Positions 52,001-64,000 of a stretch of DNA of 64,000 nt are shown in pieces. Each line of letters begins with the position of its first letter. Positions within the stretch are counted from its first letter, which is position 1. Position numbers and translations under genes: made by a program. Below the pieces are notes generated by a model that was not told the DNA's origin, did not search any database, and was given only the letters and a program-made list of their open reading frames with translations. This DNA is from Dipetalonema caudispina. Taxonomy: Eukaryota > Nematoda > Chromadorea > Rhabditida > Onchocercidae. The stretch is taken from positions 1-64,000 of the forward strand of contig JABVXV010000234.1 of assembly GCA_013365325.1 (NCBI GenBank), in the 5' to 3' direction.

Positions 52001-54143
52001 ATTATTAACTTTATTATAATTAAAAATTAAATAACGGAAAATTATTTCGATTGAAGCAATAATGTTGATGTTTTTCTTTTTTTTTCTTTTGTGAAATATT
52101 AATTTACTTACCATGTAAAGTTACCATTGCATACGTGGTATTACGTGAAAACCATTTAACTTGTCGAGCATTTTTGATATTTTCAAATTTTCCATTTTTT
52201 TTCCGTAACATATTAATTTTTGTTGTTGTTGTCCATGGATAAAGTGAATCATCCGATAATGAATGCATCTTCTTTACATATGCTAATATTTTATTTAGTA
52301 TCATTATTAATATTATAATTTTTGTTTATTTAAAATTGAAAAGGCAAAAGGAAAAAAAAAAACTGCAAAAATTTGAAAATTTTTGTTAAATTTTAAACAC
52401 TTACTGTATTGATCAATCGATCCACGGACAAATTGCAAATAATACGAATTGGCTAGTAAATTGTATACCTGAAAATCCATTAATTTCATATAAAAGCATT
52501 TCAATTAATAAATAAAACACAAAAGATTATTAATTTTATGAGAAGTTAAAGGTTGATAGTGATGATTCAAGGAAATTGAATAGAATAATTTAAAATAACA
52601 AACAAAGCAAACTTTCGATTTATCATCATCAGACAACCGGTTAAGCTGTTTGAAATCGACATGAAGCATGCAAATGAAAGTATCATCATTTACAATAAAA
52701 CTGGAGTTTACAATGAGAATAGCTGTAGCCTGGAATTAATTCAATCTATTTATAGTCTGTAATAACTGAAATCTGTACTAATTCAATAATTAAATTAAAA
52801 TTTCTCTCCATTTACAAATTAACCCAATAAGCAAATAAAAATTAAAGTGAATTTTCTATCAAGAAAGCGGAAGCTTATTCAATTTGGTAGTTTTTGATTA
52901 AGCTAAATATTCGTAATAATTAGGATTGCAAATTTTACGAATAATTAAAGTATCACGTAACATCTAAGCGTAGAATTCCTATTAACTTAAACTTATTTAT
53001 CAGATGGATTAGTTTAACCTCATGCAAGCGAGTATTATAAGTACCATCATTATACGATATGTATGCTTTTCCCTCGTCAACACCGTTGTAAACACATTCT
53101 AACACTGTATCATCACCCTAAATATTGCAACGTTGATTATGTAAATTTGATGAAATTTCTTAGAAAAATAACTTTAGGTTTTTATTTTATTTGCCAATAT
53201 TGTAGAATCAATCATTTCAGATTGGCAAATCACTCTTCAAAATTGTGTAGTGCATTAGAAAAACAAAAGTTGATAAATGAAGAACAGCTGATAAGATGCG
53301 ATTAAAATAAATGCTAGCATGTGTAGTTGATCAAGCAATATCGATTCAAGCTTTGATACCATATTTTGATCATTCGAAAATCCCAATGCAATGTACATTG
53401 CGTAAGATGGTAAATCTCTAAGTAACGCTTCCAGACGTAAGCGAAGAAACGAACCACGACCACTTACGGACCATCGTAAATTTGCGGTACATTCATTACC
53501 ATTACATCCATTAGGTACAGACCTTTTTTTAAAAAAAAGAAAATTCAAAATAGAAAAAAAAAAAAAAGAAAAACAAATTAATCAAGGTTACATAACTTTA
53601 ACTTATTGCTCATCAAATTATTACCTGAAATTAATTAACATACTGCATACCAAAATATAAATCGTTAAACTTTTAACAGGGTTAATAACTTTATTTTTCT
53701 TTTTCTTTTTCTTGTGCGGTGATAATCTTTTCAAACATGATAGCAAATTATCAATTATACTAATGTAAAATTAATGATATGAAATGCATACATCATTTCA
53801 TGATAAGCAAAACGTATTTGGTTATTTTGAGAAAAAAAGAAAAAAAAAAAAAACTTTAAATGATAAGAAATATACCAACAACCATGTAGAGTTCCACAAC
53901 TACCTCGTTTTACTCTAGTACCATTGAGTAATGGAACTGTTTGAAGCTAAAAAAATAAGTTGAAAATCACACATTTAACCATTACAAAATACTGATCATC
54001 TATAATTTCTCTCTAATTTTTTGAAGCAAAAAATAATTTTTAAAAGTGACGGATCAAGAAAAAAAAAAAAAAAAAATTAAAAATGAAACCTGAACAAGAA
54101 AGAAGATAAAAGAAAGGTACATTGTGCAAGAATTAGTGAACAT
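49010..54143 (-). CDS. DOMON + cytochrome b561 membrane protein (ferric-chelate-reductase-like), ~502 residues
   Basis: Thirteen exons: 54143-~54091, 53946-53876, 53522-53360, 53117-53019, 52729-52613, 52468-52405, 52282-52112, 51400-51285, 51169-51053, 50667-50505, 50096-49920, 49567-49479 and 49117-49010. All joins keep frame. Residues 1-18 are a signal peptide (MYLSFIFFLVQ core). Then comes an extracellular DOMON domain with the Cys pattern SCGTLHGCW...NGCNGNEC, LGFSNDQNM and a second half TVLECVYNG...AYISYNDG. The C-terminal half has about six membrane helices with four His that fit heme b ligands: TLHVILMIW, FQLHRGG, KPVHTWAG and KWFHRI. A final hydrophobic segment (MLILHVIISFAVCLII) is the last exon. 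The family (FRRS1/SDR2, plant CYBDOM) moves electrons across membranes to reduce iron or similar acceptors. It lacks the N-terminal reeler domain of vertebrate FRRS1. Substrate and direction are inferred from family only. Confidence 0.88.
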
Positions 54144-56192
<2,049 letters not shown>

Positions 56193-57665
56193 ATGAAAGA
56201 AACATCATTCGATGTATTTGGTTGCGATAAACGTCGGTTCGTACGTTTATTACGCTCACTTTTGCGTCAATCCAAGCGATCAGTGTCTGCATCGTTAATT
56301 TCGGTTTGTTTTTTTATCATATTTTTACATATTTTTTTTTTCATTTCACCTCATTTTATTAAAACACATATTTTTTCCCCCCCTCCCCTTTATTTAATTG
56401 AAATCTTTATAATATTGTTACAATTTAAAAGATTAAAAGAGAAAACTAACCATCAAAACAATTTTTCCATTTCAAATTTAAAAAATTTTTATGAACAAAA
56501 TTTCGAATGTTATTTAATAAACTTTAGCAAATGAATTAAGGATTAAATCTATTAATAGCCATATTGACAGTAGGCAAGTAAAAAAAAAAAAATACAGTAT
56601 GAACAAAATGATCAATTTCATTTATTTCTTTCAAAAGTAAAGAAAAAGTTCAAAAGATTTAGGATTTTTTTGCCTGAGATAAAGTAAATTTTGTTTTCGT
56701 TTTTCTTCTTCCACTTCTTACTCTTCTCTTCATTTGTCATAATCTTTGTCGTCTTTATTTCCTTCTTTTTCGAATTAAACAAAATTATCAGTTTGATAAG
56801 AAAAAAAGAAAAAACAAGTTAGGAATGAAAAATTTTCCGCATTTTTTGTTCATTTTTTTTATCTCTCGCAATTATAACAAAAGCTTATTAATGTAAAGAA
56901 TGCAATTATTGCATAAACAAAAATGATAAATATTTGATTTAAGAGTTGAAAAATTCTCGATAAACCTATTAATTAAATTAAATCGTAAAGTGCGGAAAGA
57001 TTAAGAGAATTACGATCATTTTTGTTTTTGTTCTTCTCCTTTTTTTAAATTTAAAAATCATTCGTAATGGAATTATTGTATTTGTAAGCACAAAATTGTT
57101 ACATGAAAAATAGCTCATAAATGTTGAAAATAATTACCTTAAATATAAATCTGTATGCAATTAGCAACCTGAATGAAATACAATTAGTAATATTAGCAAT
57201 AACGGAATTAACAACGTGATAAAATTAGCAGCCTAGCAAAATTTGTTAGAAATAGGAATAATTAGGCTTGAATGGAATTAGTAGCTTAGCAAGAAATGGA
57301 ATTAACAGATTGAATGAGATGAAATTTGCTATTTAAGGAATAAATCTGATAGTTTATTTGTTTCGTCTCTTTTTTTTTTTTTTTTTTTTTAATTATTCAA
57401 ATTTCTTCGATATATTAATAACACTTATATTATTTCATCTTTTCTCTCATATAAATAATTGTAGTCTTTCAAATTTTAATTTAAAAGATTTTGTATGTCA
57501 TTTTATTCAATAATAATAGTAATTAATTTTCATATTAATTAAATTTTATAACATATCATATTTCATTGTTACTAATTTTCGAATTATTCAAATAAAATAT
57601 TTTTTCAGGATAAATTTCGGCAAAATCTTTCAACAAATTTTTATCTCGGTGATAAATATTGTTAA
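56193..57665 (+). CDS. candidate small two-exon gene, 55 residues, unknown
   Basis: Exon 56193-56303 begins MKETSFDVFGCDKRR and ends at a GTTTGT donor in phase 0. Exon 57609-57665 follows a TTTTTCAG acceptor and runs DKFRQNLSTNFYLGDKYC to a stop, also in phase 0. The first exon is rich in Arg/Leu/Ser (RRFVRLLRSLLRQSKR), like an amphipathic basic helix. No signal peptide or membrane helix is seen. Coding character is much better than in the flanking DNA, but two short exons are weak evidence. Other exons may lie inside the 1.3-kb intron. Confidence 0.4.
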
Positions 57666-58398
57666 TTAAAGATGCATAAAAATCAAATGCTAGCATATAT
57701 TATGCATGCATCTACAAATTATAATTTAAACTATCAAATTATTAACTGTTTCATTTAATTAATAAATTAAAAAAAAAAAAAAAAAACAAGGACATTGATT
57801 AGTTCTCCAATTAATTTGTATGTTTTATGGTAAATTTTTAAACTAAAAAAAAATTATTTTAATTTACTTAATTGCTTTTGCTTAATTTTTACTAAAAATT
57901 TACTTAATTTACCTATCATAAATTAGAAGAGAAAGAAAGAAAACAAACAATAAAAAATGCTTTGGGATTATCATTTGTATAGAGGCCCAGTTTAAATGGC
58001 CGCCATTAGAAATAACTGTTGGCAAGGTATTGAATAGGTGTAGTGTGGTTGTTTCATCTTTGTTAAACGTAATTTATTAAATTATACGTGTACGTTTAGT
58101 TTACTTAGTTTACATTTATATAAAATATTTCCGTAAGATAATTATTTAAATACAAATTATTGTTATATGAAAAAGTACAAAATAATATTAGTTAATGAAG
58201 TCTAACTATCGATTAATCAATATGACAAACGATAGTGCTTTATAATATAATGGTTTGATTGTAAACATTCATTTTTGGTAGTTCAATTTTTTTTTCTTTT
58301 TCTTATTTCCATTTCTGATTCATATAATTTTAGCATTGTATCATTGTATACATCATACGGTACCAACAAATTTTTCATACATTGTCATTGTTCAAACA
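57666..58398. other. upstream region of TFIIA gene
   Basis: AT-rich non-coding DNA. A GGCCGCCATT block near 57996-58006 stands out as GC-rich and could be a promoter element, similar in sequence to YY1-type sites, but this is inference. Confidence 0.35.
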
Positions 58399-61300
58399 AT
58401 GTCGCAACAGCAGCAAGCAGGCCATACAATCGTAAGCTTTTTTTTTTTTTTTTTTTTCTTAAATCTATTAGAAAATTTATTTGAATATAAAAATTTTAGG
58501 TTTAATTTTGAACAATTTTCAAGTTTTTTTTTTTTTTTTCTTCACAAAATATGTATTTACTAATCTGATATTCGTGTTTTTGAAAATATGTTTGGATGGT
58601 ATTCTAATCAGTTCTCTACCCAATAAAAACTTATGTGAGGTACCAAAATGTATGTGAAATATTACACATATAGTATTCTTCCCTCGTCATTGCATACTGT
58701 TATAAATAATGTATGTGACGTTTCATGGGAAGTTTTGGCGTTTCATCAGGTACATTTGACATATTTGCATATATTAATGGTTTTCATGGTTCAAAGATCA
58801 TGGAAGAGGAAAAAGGAAGGAAAGAAGCTTTTGCAGGCAGATGTATACAAAGGTGTGATAAATGATGTTATCGGACAAGTTAAAGAAGCATTTCTAGACG
58901 AAAATGTTGATATTGATGTTTTACAGCAGCTCAAAAAGGTACATCATCATTGTATGTTTATAATCAGAAATATTGAGTTGTCGTTGTTTGGCTTCTTCAT
59001 ATAAAATTGCTCGAATTTCATGATATTGTCCTTTTTGATTTAGCAGTCATTTCTTAAATGTAGTACGCTTCAGTAATGGAAGTCTTGATAATGTAGCTCG
59101 TTGTCTCTTCGTTCTTTTTACTTCTGTTACTTTTGTTTTCCACTGCAGCTTTTAAAATCATGCAACTTCAACTGTTATTAGATTGAAATAAATTTTGGTG
59201 TCATGCAGCTTTTAATTTAGTTGCTTTTCCAGGATTGGGAAGAGAAATTAATCGCGAGCAACAGCGTTGATTGGGATGGTCCACGACATGTGCCACCACC
59301 TCCATTACGACAGATGAAGCAACCAATTATGGCAAGCACAACTATACCTCCAGGCAGTACTGTTCGTATTGCACAAAATGGGCAGGTGGATACCGTTTTT
59401 ATCATAAGTATAGTTCGATTTTCAAGGGAAGGAAAGAAAGAGAAAAATAAAGGAGAAAAGTATTACCGTACATTTATTGATATTTTGTTTATCACTGAAA
59501 TCGTTTACCGTTTAATAACAAATTGCGTACGTTATATTTCATTTCAGTACCCTCTGGTGTATGTTTCTTCCATTCACGGCATTGAGTAAAGCGCTTACCA
59601 TAAAAAAAAAGTGTTTTATTAGAAGTGATAATACTTGAAAAACTGGATCCACGAGATTAAGTAGATTTATTTGCTGAGTAAATTAGCTGTAAAGAAGTGT
59701 GTTACGTGTTTTATTTTCTTGTTTACTTTCAAGCCATTTTGATAATGTAGAATGTAGTACAGTGGCTGAATAACTAGTTTTCCGTGGGATGGATCACTTA
59801 GGATTCAATGTAATTCTTTTTCAAAACCTATCAAGTCTTAATTACTAGTGAATTTATAATTCATGAGGGAGAGTAATCATTACTCAAGTCGAGAAAACAG
59901 AGTTAATTTCTTATTTAATTTAATACCGATGATTGTCTCATTTCAAGGCGCTTTCAGTATCTTTTTCTGGAGAAGGAAAGATGTCAAACATTCATTCCTT
60001 CTTTGTTTATTTTTAAATTTTGTTCTACATTTCAAAGCTTATCTCTATATATCTACAGCATATACATTGGAAATGATCTCAGAAATTTTTATCTCTAATT
60101 TAATCACTGTAGCACATATTGGTTCAACAGTCAGCACGATCATTATCATCATCATCATCGTCACAAGCTGCACAGTCGGCATTGGTTATGCAAGCAAGCG
60201 GTACATCAAGTGTACAAAGGCCAGTACATCAGGTACAGTATATTAGCGCCGCCAACATTCCGGTCAGCAGTGACCCAAATACTGTTGTAATACAGGTAAT
60301 TTTTCGTTTTGCGAGTTGCATGGTGGTAGTGTTGATTTTGGCTGGTACCACCAATTGATAAGTTTTTCAAAGTCGGTAAGAGACATATATTTTTTCGAGT
60401 GATGCGATTATTACTAACTGGATTTTTGCACATGATTGGTAAAATTGTCACGTGACAAAATTCAACGCTCACGAAACTAACGACTTCATATATATTGTGG
60501 GTTCTTTACATTGTAGTTTCCAAAGATGTTTAAGATCTTTTATCTTTGTTTCCTTTTGCTTCTCACTATATCCATTAAGATAGGTGAGATATAAAAGGAA
60601 AGAATTTCTATAATTTGTGAAAGATGGCCAAGTCAATTTCATTTTTCTGCAGTTTTATATAAGAGAAATGGATATGCAGAATATGTGCTTTGGTATAATA
60701 TGGAATTATGTTATTTCTTCAGTGCAAATATATTCATTAAGAAAACTGGAAAAACTAAGGGTTAAGGATGTGTATTTTGGGTTTCCAATTTGTTATCGTT
60801 TCAGCGACAATCAGTGAACCAGAATACATCGCAAATAACCGCAATGGCTCCTGGAATGATTGCATTTCCTGCTGGGCAAGGTCAAGCACGAATTGTTCAA
60901 CAGGGTGGTCAACAATTTTTGATGCATGGTGCGGAATCCTGAATTCACCTTCTTCTCTACCACTTATGCTCCATGTGATTATGGGAGTCGAACTTAGAAA
61001 AAAACTCTAGATGTTACTGTTTATCTTCTGGATAAACCTAATGTCAAAAATTGTTATTGCTTAGTACTATGTACTGACGGATTTTCGGTTTTCTGCAGGA
61101 AGTGGGACAACTAATCTTCCTACGGGCAGCAGCGTTATGATTTTGAATACTGGTTCACAAATCCCGGTAACCTTGAATAGCGCTGTCGTTTATCAGCCAG
61201 CAAATAGACAGTCTCTTCAATCCGGACAATCTAATCCGAAACCGGAGGACACAATACAAATGCTTGATGGAGCAACAAGTTTGACTGTTAATACATCTAA

Positions 61301-62662
61301 AGCCGGTTCATCTGGCATTGATCGCAAACGTACAGAACGAGAAACCGATCAAAAATGCAAAGGTAAAACCAGCAACTAGTTGTGCAATATCTTTAATTCA
61401 AATTATTATAACTTCGCTTGCTAGTGGAATTCATAGCAGCTTGGGCGAAATCATTAAACTTGAAAGCACGTTGGTAATTGAAATGATCATTGCATATTTT
61501 TTTGCGCTTATATGAGCAATAAACCTTGTGAAACACCTGAAAATGAAGCAAAGAACACAGTATTTTTAATACTTGGTTAAAAAGTTTTGCTCATTCGCTG
61601 GTCATAGTCCAATGTTTGGCAAAACTACATTGGTTGACCTCGGACGTTGTCATCTTGATATATTAGTATGTACAAATACAGTGTTAAATTTTAATTTCTA
61701 TCGTTTATGTTCTAGGTTCTTTAAAGAAAATAATACAATTAGACGGTGCAACACGAGTAAGTGATTCGTCATCAGAAGAAGAAGAAATGGATGAAGAAGA
61801 TGATGATGATCCGTTGAGGACAATTGCTGACCGTATAAGTGAAGAAGGAAATGTAGTTGAAGACGAAGATCAGGTATTTAGTCTTTTAATGAACCAATTT
61901 ATATTTGTCAGAAAAGAAAAAACAATTCTTTTGCTGGTATCAAAAAGGATTCAGTGGTAATTGTTAACTTGAAATACGCAATTAACAGTTGTTTTTCCAG
62001 ATGCTAAATATGATGTAGTTGTCCGCTCACACTAAAATCTTTTTCTGCCCACAGAATAAGACATCGTATTAATCTGTAACTGATTAGAATCTGATTAAAC
62101 AAAGACGGTCTGAAACGACTTAAATTTTTTTAATTTAATTAGTGCTTCTTGATTATTTAAATGCATTTTACAACTTTACTCAATAATAACTTCAATGGCG
62201 CTCCTTATGTGCTGACAAAGCTATTACTTTATATTTGAAGTATTAAGAATGAATTCAGGTGACCGAAGAAGATCCTCTGAATTCTGGTGATGACCAAAGT
62301 GACGATGAAGATGTAGAAAGGCTTTTCGAAGCAGAGAACCTCGTCATGTGCCAATTCGAAAAGGTAGCTTTTCTTCTCTACCATTTATTTTCTGTCGTTT
62401 GACATGGTATTCGGTAAATACGTTACTTCCAGGACTGTTGTACTCTTCATGTCCCAAGCTTTTTGAAGCATTCACAGTGATGGAGGCGTGTGCTGTAGAA
62501 AAATCACTATTAAGGTACATATATTAACTGCAAAAATTATTAGTGATTTTGTAGGTACATCGTGCTCGCAGTAAGTGGAAGTTCACGTTAAAAGATGGGA
62601 TAATGCATATACGTGGTAAGGATCACTGCTTCCAGCGTTGTTCGGGTGAGGCCGAGTGGTAG
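58399..62662 (+). CDS. GTF2A1: transcription factor IIA large subunit (TFIIA alpha/beta)
   Basis: A general RNA polymerase II factor that stabilises TBP on the TATA box, paired with the TFIIA gamma subunit. Exons 58399-58431, 58837-58938, 59233-59385, 60113 (or 60131)-60295, 60805-60928, 61099-61362, 61716-61873, 62259-62363 and 62555-62662 join in frame to about 409 residues (human 376). The N-terminal four-helix part is VYKGVINDVIGQVKEAFLDE...LQQLKKDWEEKL. The middle linker is Gln/Ser-rich. The Glu/Asp-rich stretch (SSSEEEEMDEEDDDD) and the C-terminal beta-barrel (NLVMCQFEKVHRARSKWKFT, LKDGIMHIRGKDHCF, ending GEAEW) are classic. The DGAT-like segment before the acidic run lies where the human protein is cleaved by taspase 1 (QVDG), here IQLDGATR. 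The first ATG gives MSQQQQAG. Confidence 0.95.
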
Positions 62663-63143
62663 CAGCAGTATCGGTTGAGGATAAAAGAAACTATTTGATT
62701 CGTTACAAATGTATGTAAGTATGGTCAAAATTGATACATGAGATTTAAATCTGATTGATCGTTTGGCATTAATTTTAGATTGGCATATTAAAAAAGTTTT
62801 GATGCGGTTAGCATAATCCGGTTGGAGTTTAAAAGTTCCCTCAATTCACCTAAACGAAATTTGCAGAATGAATTTATGTAGATTTGGATCATGACTTATT
62901 AAATTTAGAGAAATAGGGCATATGAATATATAGCTTCATTAGGATATATCACATTAGAGGGATAACTTTTGAAAATACATGCATATGTTTTACGGATTTA
63001 TTGGATAACAGTACTTTAGGTGTAGGCGAGCATGACTTTCTCTGAGCACTTTTGTATTGATGATGTCATCGATTGCGAATTAAAGTGATTTGCTTGAATT
63101 TTATATTTTATTATTATTCAATCGGTGGCATTTTATTATGTGT
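62663..63143. other. convergent intergenic interval
   Basis: Holds the 3' UTRs of the TFIIA gene (+) and of the gene ending at 63144 (-). No ORF of note. Confidence 0.5.
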
Positions 63144-63517
63144 TTAGTATGCCCATAGATAGTGCGTTGTTTTCTGTTTAGCCGTTTTTTGTGCATCTGC
63201 TTTCTGTGCCTTTGACCGCTTCTCCATCTGTATTTTGCTTTCTTGTTTGTATATTTCTCTCTGAAAGAATGCACCAGCGGCATTATTATTATTATTATCC
63301 TTTTTATTATTATCATTACTGTCATCACTTTTCCCCACTGACAGTTCATTTTATTGTTTTAAGGGTTGATTGAAATCGCTTCATTTGATAAATGCATCTC
63401 GTTAAATTTCACTTTTCTCTTCACTCCACTTCTTTCGATTACGTCCAAAAATTTCCGTTAGAACATTATACACTCCGACAAAATGACCTTTTAATGGTCT
63501 TTCGATAATGATTTCAA
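63144..63517 (-). CDS. last two exons of an unidentified gene (partial)
   Basis: Exons 63517-63425 and 63337-63144 share phase 1 at their junction (donor GTGAAG, acceptor CTGTCAG) and end TAA. The first encodes ERPLKGHFVGVYNVL and IFGRNRKKW. The second begins with a Asp/Asn/Lys-rich linker including an Asn run, then a charged helix (FFQREIYKQESKIQMEKRSK, AQKADAQKTAKQK). Neither is recognised. The acceptor at 63517 requires further exons upstream, possibly beyond the window. A short hydrophobic open segment near 63650-63700 (-) might be one, but the phases do not match. It is the convergent neighbour of TFIIA. Confidence 0.5.
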
Positions 63518-64000
63518 CTGACAGTATCAGTTACTACCTTCTCAACAATTATTATATGTTTAAATGTCAAATTTTATTATACAATTCATTCATCATAGCG
63601 TGCAAAATTACTGCTGGATGTTTTCTTTTTTCTTTTTTTTTTTTTTTTTTTTCGTTTTTTCTACAACAACATTTAAGGCAATTGCCAAAATGGCTATTCC
63701 TAAAGTACAAATTGATCATTTCAAAATAATTGTTAGTAGCAGCTGTGCAAGAAATCTCAATCGATAAAAAGCACAAATAACATTTGGTCATAAAGATTTG
63801 TTAACTATGATCAATCTAATATGAGCTCCATATAATCTCACATTATACATATATATATATTTATATTCACACTTTACTAATTGTTATCCACATAGAGTAA
63901 ATGATACTGTTTTATCGGAATTCATTATCTTGGGAATTTAATGTGATTATTTTTTTTTTTAATTAAAAATTGTTACAAAATATCTGCTTGAATCAAATAA
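63518..64000. other. right edge, no supported exon
   Basis: Contains a long poly-T run near 63628-63652 and AT dinucleotides near 63848-63862. ORFs crossing the T-run are artefacts of Phe/Lys homopolymers. Confidence 0.45.

Noticed and set aside
53635..53745. Minus-strand segment with a poly-Lys run and hydrophobic stretch that could join the DOMON exon in phase
   Set aside because: Splicing directly from 53876 to 53522 keeps frame, restores the GCW...NGCN cysteine pattern of DOMON proteins and has better splice sites.

Overview
This window is nuclear DNA from a nematode, most likely a filarial or other spirurid parasite. It is very AT-rich and full of poly-A and poly-T runs. Genes are split into short exons joined at GT...TTTCAG-type introns. 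One gene has a splice acceptor 5 bases before its ATG, as expected for spliced-leader trans-splicing. The genus is inferred from composition and gene style only. There are no bacterial, viral, rRNA or convincing tRNA features. I joined exons by hand using splice sites and reading phase. For most genes every junction keeps frame, which is the main support for the models.

Layout, left to right. At 215-670 (-) there is a candidate small 3-exon gene. The stretch 671-5983 is AT-rich with no gene seen. At 5984-13626 (+) lies a two-pore-domain (TWK/K2P) potassium channel. At 14342-15588 (-) is a 186-residue basic protein of unknown function. At 16673-19356 (-) is an FBXO47/PROM-1-family F-box protein. 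At 20256-20428 (-) there is an orphan terminal exon beside degenerate repeats. At 22175-27506 (-) is a roughly 967-residue disordered protein with five 31-residue repeats. At 29079-31755 (+) is an NHL-repeat-like beta-propeller protein. At 32980-36808 (-) is a secreted cystine-knot protein resembling PTTH/Trunk/Noggin. The stretch 37925-38445 holds a 50-bp satellite. At 38807-39649 (-) is an acidic, repetitive, intronless ORF. At 40324-44225 (+) is MEMO1. At 45060-47199 (-) is an ING4/5-type PHD-finger chromatin protein. At 49010-54143 (-) is a DOMON + cytochrome b561 ferric-reductase-like membrane protein. At 54617-54740 there is a (TAA)n microsatellite. At 56193-57665 (+) is a candidate 55-residue gene. 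At 58399-62662 (+) is the TFIIA large subunit. At 63144-63517 (-) is the 3' end of an unidentified gene.

The genes are mostly unrelated housekeeping, signalling and membrane functions, as usual in a eukaryotic chromosome, so I infer no pathway cluster. The most interesting item is the cystine-knot ligand at 32980-36808. Its C-terminus carries the Cys...(F/V)PRFI...Cys signature of insect PTTH/Trunk and vertebrate Noggin, with a signal peptide and dibasic processing sites upstream. Second is the 967-residue protein with an ABABA repeat. An in-frame stop there would be removed by a candidate 15-base intron, or bypassed by splicing to a distant acceptor.
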